From NCBI RefSeq assembly GCF_963576615.1, contig NC_088708.1:28713191-28777190 (forward strand): DNA of 64,000 bases, in the 5' to 3' direction. The position numbers were made by a program, and so were the translations under genes. The DNA comes from Watersipora subatra (Eukaryota > Bryozoa > Gymnolaemata > Cheilostomatida > Watersiporidae). Of the stretch, positions 10,108 through 21,009 are shown piece after piece (position 1 is the first letter of the stretch; each line of letters starts with the position of its first letter). The notes under the pieces were generated by a model that worked only from the letters and a program-made list of their open reading frames with translations, was not told the origin of the DNA and did no database searches.

Positions 10108-10200
10108 TGAGATTTGTCCTACCTCTGCTGCTCTCTGGGTCAATCACCGGAGTTACATTTACTACTATTGCCTGTGGTCCTAACAACCCTACCTTTCAGC
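10108..10200 (+). repeat. Dispersed repeat, copy 1 (partner at 11756)
   Basis: Shares a block of about 92 bp with 11756-11848, including TTGAGATTTGTCCTACCTC and ATTGCCTGTGGTCCTAACAA, at about 90 percent identity. Similarity continues weakly on the 3' side. The open frames crossing both copies are not supported as genes. Confidence 0.75.
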
Positions 10201-10745
10201 AGTTGCACATTATGAACGCTTGGTCTTACAAAATGGTCCTAATCCAACTGATTTTTTGTGTTTCTCTCTCAACTCTTTGCCCAGACCACTTGTAAACTGT
10301 TCATGTTCATTCTAAACCACTACATTGTTAAATTTTTACTTTTGTGCATAATATACCTTTGTCCTTGACATTGCCCTTGACATTGCTCTTTACAAGTTCA
10401 CAAGTTCTATAAGATATGTGTTAATACACAGGGGAGGGTATGCAGAAGCAACCTAATACCTCTCTTCAATGTAAGGCTAATCTTAGAAATAAGGCTAAAT
10501 GGATTTCTGAGTGTAGCTTTGAGGGCTGCCTCATAGCCATGGATGGTGACAAGCAAATCTGTGTAGTTTTAAACTGTTTTAAAATAACATTTAAAAAGTT
10601 AAATTAAGAGCTTGCAAGCGACTCCAGCGCTGGTCTACCATGCCTCTTGCTATGGTTATGTGTTCAGGGCTGCCTCAGAGTAACCCTCACTGTTAGCAAC
10701 AGTTTTCATTATTGGCATCATCCTGAGCTAGATGTGAAGAACAAC
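10201..10745. other. Intergenic, nothing recognised
   Basis: No coding signal or array beyond a short duplicated CCTTGACATTGC near 10370. Confidence 0.35.
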
Positions 10746-10912
10746 AAAATACAACAATAAAAAAGTGCATAAATTTTTCAAAAATATATTCTTTTTATCA
10801 TATAATTAACAAAACAAACAACAACATAGTACAGAATATACATGTACACCGTATCAGAGTTCCATGTTGGATATGTTTATTTACAGTTTTGCCTAAAGTT
10901 AGCTTTAAAATA
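10746..10912 (+). repeat. Dispersed repeat, copy related to 17420-17570
   Basis: Aligns with 17420-17570 (shared AACAATATAGTACAGAATATA-like and GTTCCATGTTGGA segments). Part of a family whose other portions also occur at 13025-13190 and 13600-13745. Confidence 0.6.
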
Positions 10913-11755
10913 GCAAGATGGCCTCCTCTAATCTGCAAAAGACTCAATCAAGCAGATTACTATAGATGCTGCTTATAAAAATCAAGCAGATAGAATATGC
11001 GACATGTAAACATTGCCTTTATATTATATGCATGAACTTGTAGCTTACGCCTTTGGCTTTTTATGCCTTCATATCTATTTTATTTATGAAAAGTTCATTT
11101 AGTTTCTTTGTATAACTCATGGCGGGTGCCTGGCCTAGCCTAGGGTTCTCTAGCGATAAAATCACATTAATTACACTGTACATGTCTTAGACTCACGGGC
11201 TGGCACAGATTTTAACATTAATCATTGATAAGAACTCTTGACGATGTCTATGCTTGAGGTGCAGTGTGTGGCAGACGAACCATTGATTCAGGTATGCTTA
11301 TCAGATATTGCCTGCTATCTGGACTAATGAAGCCTTACAATTGTACCCAATAGAGCTAGACATGATAACTACATGTCAAAAAAGAAAACTTCTACATAAA
11401 ATGTGCTCTTGGAATCATAGCTAATGAACTTTAACATTTACACCAATTTCCACGAAAGTCATGATTCGTGTTCAATGTTAGAGTTATTGTAGCTAACTTT
11501 AGCTGTGTTTACAAATTGATGTGTTAATCCTAGTATGGTTCTACGCATGAAAATTCTTTGTTAAAGGCTCAATGGTATGACTAGATGGAGACATAAATAT
11601 CTATTATCACCTCTCGATCAATTAAAAAATAATGTTCAGACAAAGCAGACTGAAAATCCTACTCAAATCTTACAACCAATTAAACTCAAGCTCTACTTCT
11701 TGACCTTTTGGTCGGCACATCTAAAAATCTAGTGAGTCCCTTTTGTTATAAACTG
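10913..11755. other. Intergenic, nothing recognised
   Basis: Ordinary AT-rich sequence with no supported gene, array or element. Confidence 0.35.
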
Positions 11756-11850
11756 TCTTTGAGATTTGTCCTACCTCTGCTGAATTCTGGGCCAATCAGC
11801 GGAGTTACATTTACAACTATTGCCTGTGGTCCTAACAACCCAACCTTTTT
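11756..11850 (+). repeat. Dispersed repeat, copy 2 (partner at 10108)
   Basis: Same orientation as the copy at 10108-10200 and about 1.65 kb away. Flanking CTAAACCATTATATTGTTACATT also matches the other copy, so the true unit is longer than the well-kept core. Confidence 0.75.
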
Positions 11851-12104
11851 AAGTGATCATGATTATGCTAAACCATTATATTGTTACATTAAGGCTTCAT
11901 GGGGTTGTTAAAGCCCACCGATCATGAGTTTATGTCAAACTATGTGACGTATCACAAATAAAACTATTTAGCAAAGGTGAAGGTAAAATTATTTTGATTT
12001 ATTTATAATTATTATTATGACTTATTTTTATTTAAATTAAAGATTTATTTTGTATTAGCATTAAGCTTGGCATTGCCTGAGATTTTGCTCATTTTCAAAC
12101 AAAT

Positions 12105-12945
12105 AACTCACAGCATTCTGTAGATAACCCACAGCATTCTGTAGATAACCTACAGCATGCTGTAGATAACCCACAGCACTCTGTAGATAACCCACAGCAT
12201 TCTGTAGATAACCCGCAGCATTCTGTAGATAACCTACAGCATTCTGTAGATAACCTACAGCATTCTGTAGATAACCCACAGCATGCTGTAGATAACCCGC
12301 AGCATTCTGTAAATAACCTACAGCATTCTGTAGATAACCTACAGCATTCTGTAGATAACCCGCAGCATTCTGTAGATAACCCACAGCATTCTGTAGATAA
12401 CCCACAGCATTCTGTAGATAACCCACAGCATTCTGTAGATAACCCACAGCATTCTGTAGATAACCTACAGCATTCTGTAGATAACCCACAGCATGCTGTA
12501 GATAACCCACAGCACTCTGTAGATAACCCACAGCATTCTGTAGATAACCCGCAGCATTCTGTAGATAACCCACAGCACTCTGTAGATAACCCACAGCATT
12601 CTGTAGATAACTCGCAGCATTCTGTAGATAACCCACAGCATTCTGTAGATAACCTACAGCATTCTGTAAATAACCTACAGCATGCTGTAGATAACCTACA
12701 GCATTCTGTAGATAACCTACAGCATTCTGTAGGTAACTCACAGCATTCTGTAGATAACCCACAGGATTCTGTAGATAACCTACAGCATGCTGTAGATAAC
12801 CTACAGCATTCTGTAGATAACCTACAGCATTCTGTAGATAACCCGCAGCATTCTGTAGATAACCCACAGCATTCTGTAGATAACCCACAGCATTCTGTAG
12901 ATAACCCACAGCATTCTGTAGACAACCTGCAGCATGCTGTAGGTT
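12105..12945 (-). repeat. 21-bp minisatellite, about 40 units
   Basis: Units CAGCATTCTGTAGATAACCYA repeat for 840 bp with few changes (mostly C/T/G near the end, and CATTC/CATGC). As 21 is divisible by three, the reverse strand is open in two frames. One of them gives a 315-codon run of a 7-residue unit (YLQNAVG). No signal peptide, non-repeat domain or splice-supported exon goes with it, so I treat it as satellite DNA. Confidence 0.9.
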
Positions 12946-13024
12946 TTCAAAGAAAATTGCTACCCTGCTTTCACGACGACAATCCATGAATATGTTGATT
13001 GAGGGCAATTGAGGGTTTTTTGAG

Positions 13025-13745
13025 TTTCTAATCAGATGAGTGTTTAAAGGGCTGTTTCTTAGGAACCAGGCGGAGTTATGAAACCAAATACGGTATTTTT
13101 ACTGATTTAGCAGAAGGCATGAAGCACATGCGCATAAAGTTTGGACAAAATTGGCCAAAAAGTATAGAAACATATGGCGTATATGTAGATTAACACACAC
13201 GAGCAAGAGCATGCTCGTACTCACGCAGACACGCAACGGCAAAGTGTGATTTATTCGTTTGTATTAATATAGGTATAATACTGGTTGAGACTTGTACCAT
13301 TTGATATACCATGAAAACTTCTCAAAACGAGCAAATCAAGTTGAGCATTAAAATTGTTTATACAATTTTATTAGATTTACAGCAGCATTTTAAAAAGTTG
13401 CCAAATAGTGCAACTATAGGCTCAAGGACCTGTAAGTAAAAGTTATAAAATATTCTTTCCTTAGCCTGCAGAAGATAAACATTTAGCTGTCTGCATTATT
13501 TTCCACGCATTGGTCAGAGGGTAGATAGACACTGCTAATGAGGTGGAAAAGGGTGATAGAAGAGAATGTAGCAGGCAGAGCATGCTCACGGCACTTGGTG
13601 TCAAACGTATGATAAACTGGAAAAAAGACATCTCACCATATTCTTCCCTGAAAAGCTTTTTGGAGAGTGGGTTGGAGTTTGAGAGAATTTGAAGAGTTTG
13701 GGAGAATCACCACTTCTCTTTTAAAATAAAATATCATCCTCCACT
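13025..13745 (+). repeat. Dispersed repeat segments related to 17290-17700
   Basis: Two parts, about 13025-13190 (ATCAGATGAGTGTTTAAAGG, TGAAACCAAATACGG) and about 13605-13745 (AAAAGACATCTCACCATATTC), match the order of segments in 17290-17700, separated here by about 400 bp of other sequence. Diverged; no coding capacity seen; ends unknown. Confidence 0.5.
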
Positions 13746-15589
13746 ACCCTTTGGAAATGAAGTATAACCTGAAACGCAATTGCTAGAGAGTTCAAATAAA
13801 TTTTATTATAGCATTTCATTTATTTGTCTCTGTCTCCTTTAGTTTATTTACTTCAATGCTTACAGAGTAGCTAAGTTTGAAGATATACAAATTAAAAGAA
13901 GATAACAAGTATTTCTGTTGTACAATAGACATCAAAGATCTGGTCGCTATGGCAATACCAATCAGTGAGTGCATGGTCATGCCATATGTAAGTAACCTTA
14001 AGCAATTGTAATGTAAGTATGCCTAAGTAACTAATACTATCATCAACTCGTGGCTTGTTGGAATGAATATAGATTTTAAATAGTCTGTTTCTAGACACTT
14101 ACCTCAGCTTTAAAACCAACAGATGATCATAAAGTAATTACATATCACTCTCTCATCAATGTTTTACTAGTGTGCGTATTCTCCTGGTCAGCTTTGCCTG
14201 CTAAAAACATTAACAAATATTTCCTGAAATTCTACCAAAAAAATGAATTAAAGTGAAATCTTGTACAATATCTGTTATTAAAAGCTCAATTAGTTTGTGT
14301 TTGAGTTGTTATACTTCAGACACTCAGGCGTTATCTTTTCCTCCATTTTGGGCTTTTCAAGTTCATTTAGTTTTCACTTAGTTTAGTTTAGGTTCATATA
14401 GCAAACTTACAAGTGTGCAAGTTTATACTGTATATCATTTATATATATTATACACCACCTTATAACTTGCAAACTTAGCAATTTTATACGGTGATGAAAT
14501 ATTTATGTTACAAAAGGATGCACTTTTCTATCTGCACTATTTATTCCTGTTGCTATAGAAGCATTGAGGGTCAACAAGATTGATTTGAGCATCGTATGTC
14601 ATGGAAGCCAAAATTGTTTTTTGAGTGTTCTTGTAGGTAGTTGCTACCTACAAGAAGTTGCTACCTAGTTTACAGCCTGAAAAGGCACATAACTAGTGAT
14701 TCGTTGCGACAGAAAGTTGTAGACGTTTCTGTTCTTCAGTTTATAAGGCACTTTTGTTGACAACTGTATGCAATTTTCATTCATAATCACTTTCGAGAAA
14801 CTGAATTTGTGTAAAATGATGGTGCATTATCGCGATGAAAAAACTGAGCGAAGGCACATCAAACGCAACTCCTAAAATAAATCATTGAAATGTATTGTTT
14901 CAGGTTGATTAGCGGTTTTATTAAGTTGTCATAATTAGTTGCTCAGTCAGAGATCTGGTGATTGGGCAAAAGCATGTCCTGCAACTATAGTAAGTACAGC
15001 ATACTATGGTTATATAAATAAGTATATAAAATTAAATAATAAAATATTAAAGCGGTGAAGTAGAATTATGAGGTGACAACATCTAATAACTAATCTCAAA
15101 CACTTGAAAGATGTTATCTAGTACATAATAAGGCAACTAGCTCAGAGCCAGTTTGATGTTTTGACACAAACTAAACAGCAGAAACATAATTATTCTCTTA
15201 GTTAAGACTTGGCTGTAGTACATACTTGAGCCAGCATTCTAATTTGTATTTATCTCCCCTAGCTAAATAATATATATCGTATTTCTTGTAATATTATAAA
15301 TTAAATATACTCTAATGTAACCACCGAATCTCTAAATATAATAGTAGATATTTGAAACAGTGAGATAAGAAAGAGTTACGTATCTTATTAAATACAAGAG
15401 TTCTAATTTACGGCACTGTGAGTCTATGGTCTCAGTTAGTAGAGCATCTCAAAAATTGGATTGTTGACACTAATAAACACTGACATTAGAGGTAGATGTT
15501 AAAGCTCGATGTACCTATAATAGGTGTTGGGCAAAATCTACAAATGTTACGGAGTAAAAAATAAGATATGACACCTGATTGGTAAAACT
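13746..15589. other. Intergenic; one small hairpin
   Basis: No gene recognised in 1.8 kb. An inverted repeat CTTGTAGGTAG/CTACCTACAAG lies at about 14631-14655. A 68-codon reverse frame at 13892-14098 has no support. Confidence 0.4.
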
Positions 15590-15790
15590 CACAGATAGAT
15601 CATTCGATAGACAATATTATATCATAAACCTCCTATACCTGCTGTAGATTCCACATAATGTAAAAAATTTATGTAAAGTTTTTGCTTCGTACAACATAAA
15701 AACTTGATATATAAGGTAAAATGTCAAGCCGATGCTTGTTCTCAGATTCGAATTGAATAATGAGAGTCCCATAGTTAGCCTCAAGGGGAG
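15590..15790 (+). repeat. Dispersed repeat, copy related to 49530-49710
   Basis: Aligns with 49530-49710, ending in the shared block GAGTCCCATAGTTAGCCT. Both are followed by SINE-associated sequence, so this may be the 5' part of a composite repeat. Confidence 0.65.
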
Positions 15791-16148
15791 CGCACACCTT
15801 CAATGTCAATTTACATGAACTTTAATATTTTTTCTAGACAGCAAGGTCTACTCTGAATAAGAAAAATTATTAAAAACATTTTTTATGTCTAAAATAAAGT
15901 AAAACAAAAATAAATCTTCACTATAATAAGAGCTGTGTTTGTTTGTCTGCTTATCCATCAGTCACCGAGGTTCGAAGTTAGGATAAAATACAGCTTTTGA
16001 CAAGACTCCAACCTGTGACATTCAGTTCAGTATACTGACACTCTAACCTCTGCACCAATTGATCGCCTTTAGTATTTGTGAATAATTATCGCAGCTACTT
16101 ATTCTCTGAGCTTTATCCAAACACCTGACCATCTCTCATGGCAAGCTA
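15791..16148 (-). mobile_element. SINE-like repeat with flanking family sequence
   Basis: On the - strand, an A-box-like TTGGTGCAGAGGTTAGAGTG and a B-box-like CAGGTTGGAGTC precede a tail with CAGACAAACAAACACAGC and TTATTATAGT. The whole 15791-16148 block aligns with 22615-23010, so the repeated unit is larger than the tRNA head. The + strand end CACCTGACCATCTCTCATGG is the same terminal motif as at 6640 and 22980. Confidence 0.65.
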
Positions 16149-16694
16149 GACTGCTAGGGTACTGGTAAATATAGAGATACTCCTATAGACTGCCAGGGTA
16201 CTGGTAAATATAGAGATACTCTTATAGACTGCTAGGGTACTGGTAAATATAGAGATAATCCTATAGACTGCCAGGGTACTGGTAAATATAGAGATAATCC
16301 TATAGACTGCCAGGGTACTGGTAAATATAGAGATAATCCTATAGACTGCCAGGGTACTGGTAAATATAGAGATAATCCTATTGACTGCTAGGGTACTGGT
16401 AAATATAGAGATACTCTTATAGACTGCTAGGGTACTGGTAAATATAGAGATACTCTTATAGACTGCTAGGGTACTGGTAAATATAGAGATACTCTTATAG
16501 ACTGCTAGGGTACTGGTAAATATAGAGATACTCTTATAGACTGCTAGGGTACTGGTAAATATAGAGATACTCTTATAGACTGCTAGGGTACTGGTAAATA
16601 TAGAGATACTCTTATAGACTGCTAGGGTACTGGTAAATATAGAGATACTCTTATAGACTGCTAGGGTACTGGTAAATATAGAGATAATCCTATA
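16149..16694 (-). repeat. 39-bp minisatellite, 14 units
   Basis: Units of the form GACTGCTAGGGTACTGGTAA plus ATATAGAGATACTCTTATA. It seems to have grown from the end of the SINE-associated repeat, whose single-copy form (ACTGCCAGGGTA...) occurs elsewhere. The 186-codon reverse frame is a 13-residue repeat made by this array and is not a gene. Confidence 0.95.
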
Positions 16695-17289
16695 TTCCAT
16701 TTTCATCTCTCAAGTGTGGCAAGAGAGAAAGCGATAGTTTTAATTTACTGTAAAACTACTGTAGTCATGAATCATAAACCGAGTGAAAGTGGTAAGAAAA
16801 AAAGGAGAAAGTCTGTCGATACAATAATACTACAGTTACTGTACAGTAATTAAATCAACAAGGTATAAGTCTAATTTGTTCTTTTCTGAAGAGCTAGAGG
16901 GGGTGAGTTTGGAAATATTTTAAAATGGATTAGGCAATTTATATGTATTTTACTGGCTGTATAGCGTAAAGTCTCTATATATGGTAAAATATCTATAACA
17001 TAAAATGTCTATAAAATAAACGTTACGGAACAGATTATTTACATTGTAGGAGCTTCTACTGTAGTCTGGTACCACTGAGAAAGCAAGCTGGCTCTTTTTT
17101 GAGTGGAAGGGGTGGGGTCGAAAGACTTGGGACTGATGTAGCTAGCACAGGAAGAATTGTGGTCGAATGCCCTTCCTAAAACCACCAATAGTTCTTGTAT
17201 GACTGAACCTGCTGTTCATAGTCAGCACCCTAGTCCCTGAACCACGGCTGCTCCCTAGCAGTAAGTCAGCGATGCCTTTATTTCATTTT
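16695..17289. other. Intergenic with diverged repeat
   Basis: About 16870-17070 looks like an inverted, diverged relative of 22370-22500 (GTTACGGAACAGATTATTTACATTG against the reverse of CAATGTAAATAATCCGTTCC). No gene seen. Confidence 0.4.
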
Positions 17290-17700
17290 CAATCAGATAG
17301 ACCGTAGGTGTTTAAGGTTTTCAGGCGCCAGACACGGATTGAAACCAAATAGTTTTGGCAATTTACCGGAAAGAACGAAGCGTATGCATGTGGAGTTTTC
17401 ATAAAAACGGGCAAAAAATGTAACATTAAAAAAAAGCATAAATGTTTTTAAAATATATTCTTTGTTTTATATAAATAACAGCACAAACAACAATATAGTA
17501 CAGAATATAAACAATATCAGCGTTCCATGTTGGAAATGATGTTTATTTATAGCTTGCCCAAAGTTAGGAAAGAGGAAAAAGACATCTTACCATATTCTTC
17601 TCTAAAATGATTGTTGTAGAGTGTGAGTTTGATTTGGTAGAATCCACTACTACTGGTCTGAAATAAAACAGAAACCCCCCTGCCTTTTTAAAAGGGCAGT
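17290..17700 (+). repeat. Dispersed repeat related to 10746, 13025 and 13605
   Basis: Contains, in one block, segments found apart at 13025-13190, 10746-10912 and 13605-13745. It is therefore the most complete copy in the window. No open frame or terminal repeats identified. Confidence 0.5.
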
Positions 17701-17984
17701 GGGAGGTAATAAAAATCGTGAAAAATGTGGAAACACATAGTATTTACTCAGACTAACAGGTATCCACACAATGAAAAAATGGAAATTATTAAAATACATT
17801 TTCAATAAATTAAATATATATTTTAATTTATAATAAAAAGTTTTATTATAAATTAAAAACTTTTAATGATAATTTTTAATAATAATAAATATATATTTAA
17901 ATATGTTGTTATTTTTATAGATGATAGTGGATAGATACACTTTGACAAAGTTTTGAGTATGAAAACTACTGAACTAGAAGTTTC

Positions 17985-18185
17985 GCTTATATTCAAAGGG
18001 TCACTTACAGCAAAATTTAAAATTTTATTAGAAAGTATAGATATTTGCCAATCATTTCAGATTCTATTTGTTGTTTTATGTGATCTGGCTGCTAGGATGT
18101 TTCTCGAGTGAAATTAACAAAATTTCATAGCTGTTAAAAGGCCTAGAAGAAAAAGACATGAGTTAGTGACCCTTTAAAGGATACA
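17985..18185 (+). mobile_element. MITE-like element with GGGTCACT ends
   Basis: Left end TTCAAAGGGTCACTTACAG is mirrored on the right by GTTAGTGACCCTTTAAAGG. The interior (TTTTATTAGAAAGTAT, GTGATCTGGCTGCTAGGATG) matches the arms of the foldback at 38047-38472, so both belong to one family. No coding capacity. Confidence 0.6.
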
Positions 18186-18501
18186 ATTGCCCAGACTAAC
18201 AGAGGAATTAATTAGCTCTTTTGCTAATCAGAACAAGTGTCGTGCCAGCCAATAACAAGTGCTTTCTAAATGCACAAGACCGACATGTTTATGGTTATCA
18301 ACGGTCTGTTTGTAGCAACTGCACAAAATGTACTCATTAAAACAGCTTTTAGCTGGCTGCCAATTGCTTACTCGTCAATTTTGATTAGTCTAAAAATAAA
18401 CAGGTAGATATTCACTTTCAAAGTGTGTTATGGAATGTTTTATATCAAGATCAATAGAAGCAGTTATACATCCTTCTGATCGTACCAGCAATAGATCTAA
18501 C

Positions 18502-18573
18502 ATGCCGTCTTCTGTTCAGAGCTCTTTAGCATTTCTCATGTCTCATTGGTCGATTCTGAGCGCAGGTAAGCAG
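18502..18573 (+). CDS. Candidate first coding exon with twin splice donors
   Basis: ATG opens a 24-codon frame ending at two overlapping strong donors, GTAAGC at 18566 and GTAAGT at 18574. The second leaves phase 0, the first phase 1. The short peptide is hydrophobic in the middle (SLAFLMSHWSILSA), compatible with a signal segment. No downstream exon could be matched, so this rests on start and donor alone. Confidence 0.25.
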
Positions 18574-18599
18574 GTAAGTGGTTTACATATAGATTAATA

Positions 18600-19580
18600 A
18601 TTGATTGTTTGTAAATATTTAGAGTGCATACAGACATTTTGCTGTAAGTCTGTAGATATTGCAAGGTTATAAAATCCCATAAAATCTAATACCATTTCCA
18701 TTTTCCTGCTTAATAAATATTACTGCATTATTTCTCTATGGCTCTAAAGCTCCCAAATGAATTCATAAAAAAGACACCTTGCAAAAAGCTCCATTAGATT
18801 CTATGTGTATATTTTAGGTTCGCTGTTAGATAGGTTGAATATGTTAAATGAAATAAAGCGAAATATTTTGACAGCAAACCATATTATATCTCATTGTGGG
18901 ATTGGTTACCAACAGGAAAATATCTGAGGAATTACGAAAGTGCGTAGAATGATGCAATAACCAAGCACAATCTATCATCATCTCAAAAATAAATAGTATT
19001 CTAAAACAACTTTAAAAAAAGAGAATTTAGTGGAAATAAGCCGAGATGTCTGCCATCGACACAAGGGTGGTTCGTAGCAACTTTTGTTCCTGTAAACTTT
19101 TGTGGAGAAGCCAATTTCTCATTCTCATGACAGAACTAAAATAACTATAAAATAACAGAACTATAGCTAAAATTGTATGTTTCAGAAAAACTGTACAGCA
19201 AGAGTTTGAACTTCATCATCTATTAGGTGACACTATTCAGCGCGGATAAACATTTAGAGAATGCATGCTTGCCCGCAAAGAGCAATGGTGGTATTTTAAA
19301 ATTGGAGGCCACAAACCAATTTTTACACTAGTAGGCAAAACATTTTAGACTCTTAAATATGCCAACAATTAGTGAAGAAGTTTAGGAGAAAGTAGAATTC
19401 TTCGTGTGAAGGCCAAGGATAGACTAGAAGCAGGTATAAAAATTCTTTTAAAGAGTGTGAAACTGTTGAACACACTGTAAGGGAAACTGCCAAGTTCCCT
19501 TTACTGCTCCACAACAATCAAGACCACTGAGTGCAAGGCAATAAAAAATATATCTGAATATGTATATAAGCATACAATCA
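18600..19580. other. Intergenic, nothing recognised
   Basis: No supported gene, array or element. It could be intron if the exon at 18502 is real. Confidence 0.35.
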
Positions 19581-19589
19581 ATTCCAAGT

Positions 19590-19830
19590 GCGCTCATGCA
19601 ACGAACAGCATGCCAGGGACTGCCAGGGATCTCTGCTCATCGTCGCTGCAGGCACTCATTTGATATTCTTCATCCTCGATTGGTAGCATGTTAGACTCGG
19701 CAGTCGACCGTTAGCCAACCGGAAGCCTCTCCGGCGGTTATGTCTTCTGCCAAGCCGGGGCTCAGCTTGGCCATGACGTCGGGTTCCGAGGTTGGCTAGG
19801 CAGCCGGCCTTGACCTCGATGATCTTTCAC
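19590..19830 (+). ncRNA. GC-rich structured island, tRNA-like (SINE or ncRNA)
   Basis: About 240 bp clearly richer in GC than everything around it. AGCCAACC (19713-19720) pairs with GGTTGGCT (19790-19797), and inside that lies GCCAAGC/GCTTGGC (19749-19755 with 19765-19771, 9-nt loop). A tRNA-A-box-like TTGGTAGCATGTTAGACTC (19679-19697) and a B-box-like GGGTTCCGAGGTT (19781-19793) suggest polymerase III transcription. It could be a SINE head, a degenerate tRNA or an independent structured RNA. I could not fit a full tRNA cloverleaf. Confidence 0.4.
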
Positions 19831-20696
19831 CGCAATATATTCTAGCTGACTGAAAGTGTAAAACATAAGATGAAATCATACATAACTCTCAGCGGACACT
19901 TTGGCGAAATAAGCATGTGGTATGAGTCAGTAATGTTGAACAAGATGAAGCATGGTTTATAATAAGTGATAAAGTGAAGTAAGGTAGAAATTCAGTTGTG
20001 ACTATGTACTAGGAGAGTTCTTTTCTCTGATTGATAGTGGTCAACTTACAGCTATAAATCTTGCCTATTTCACCAAAAACTCTTCATCTCAAGTTGCAAT
20101 ATCTTTATAATACCAGCATGAGTTGTGTATTGACCAGGTCAACTGGTCAAGTAATTTTGAGAGGCTTTCTGATTTTCTACACGTACCCTTCAAAAAAACA
20201 TATAAAATATGTAGGCCTTAAATAGAGATACACAATTGTGTATCTACAATGTATCCCTGGACTTAGAAGTTATCCTCTACTTGCTGCTTTTATAACACCG
20301 TAAATACTCTATTGATTAGACACTGACTTACTGACGAATCCAATACAACCATTTTTGTCAGTTATAACATAAAAATGTTAACTATTTACGAAGCACTTGG
20401 GTTGCAGTTTATACGGTGCTTTCTGATTCTCTACCTGTAAGGGAGGGGAGACACGAGTGAGTACAAATGTGGTGTTTGAAGTTCAATCACATGCTGCTCA
20501 TTATTGTAGGAGAATAATTATAGTTTTTACTTTGCCTGCATATTAATTGTCAGTCAGTTCTTCGCTATTATCAAACAGCTAGAAGTTACCTTTGTTTAAT
20601 GAACTATAAATGCAATGTATTTCGAGTTATTTATAACGTCATTTACCAAACTTTATTAAAGATTCACCTTGAATGGCTATTGCAATTTTTATCAAA
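19831..20696. other. Intergenic, nothing recognised
   Basis: AT-rich sequence with no supported feature. Confidence 0.35.
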
Positions 20697-21005
20697 AAAA
20701 TTGCTATTGCAATTTTTACGAAAAAAAGAAGGATACTTTCGTTTTTTCGTGACGTAATTGTATCGTTGTCGGCCATCTTTATAGATAATTTTATCGTTAA
20801 AAACACGAAACCTTTGCAATAAATGTTTGAAAACGATGCTTTTGTTTGCAAATTTTTTATAGTACCAAAGCAACACCAAAAAGTACTATTAAATAAAAGA
20901 AAAACGTTCGTTTTCTACAAATATGGCGGCTTTTTCGTGAACGAGTGCATGTGCAAACGGCTTGATGACGTAAAAAAACGATGGTATCCATCGTTTTTTG
21001 AGAGG
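20697..21005. mobile_element. Short element with imperfect inverted ends
   Basis: Left AGAAGGATACTTTCGTTTTT followed by CGTGACGTAA is mirrored on the right by TTACGTCA-type sequence and AAAACGATGGTATCCATCG. The layout, about 310 bp with no coding, fits a MITE. The arms differ at several places and no target duplication is clear. Confidence 0.45.
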
Positions 21006-21009
21006 CGTG

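Noticed and set aside
9969-11911. Two frames sharing LRFVLPLL...GVTFTTIACGPNNPTF
   Set aside because: Similarity is explained by a dispersed DNA repeat at 10108 and 11756. It extends into non-coding flank and there is no splice support.
12061-13008. 315- and 276-codon reverse frames with 7-residue repeats (YLQNAVG; LSTECCG)
   Set aside because: Both are readings of the same 21-bp satellite in two frames. The non-repeat ends are short and carry no signal, and codon changes do not favour synonymous sites.
16146-16706. 186-codon reverse frame
   Set aside because: Translation of the 39-bp satellite.
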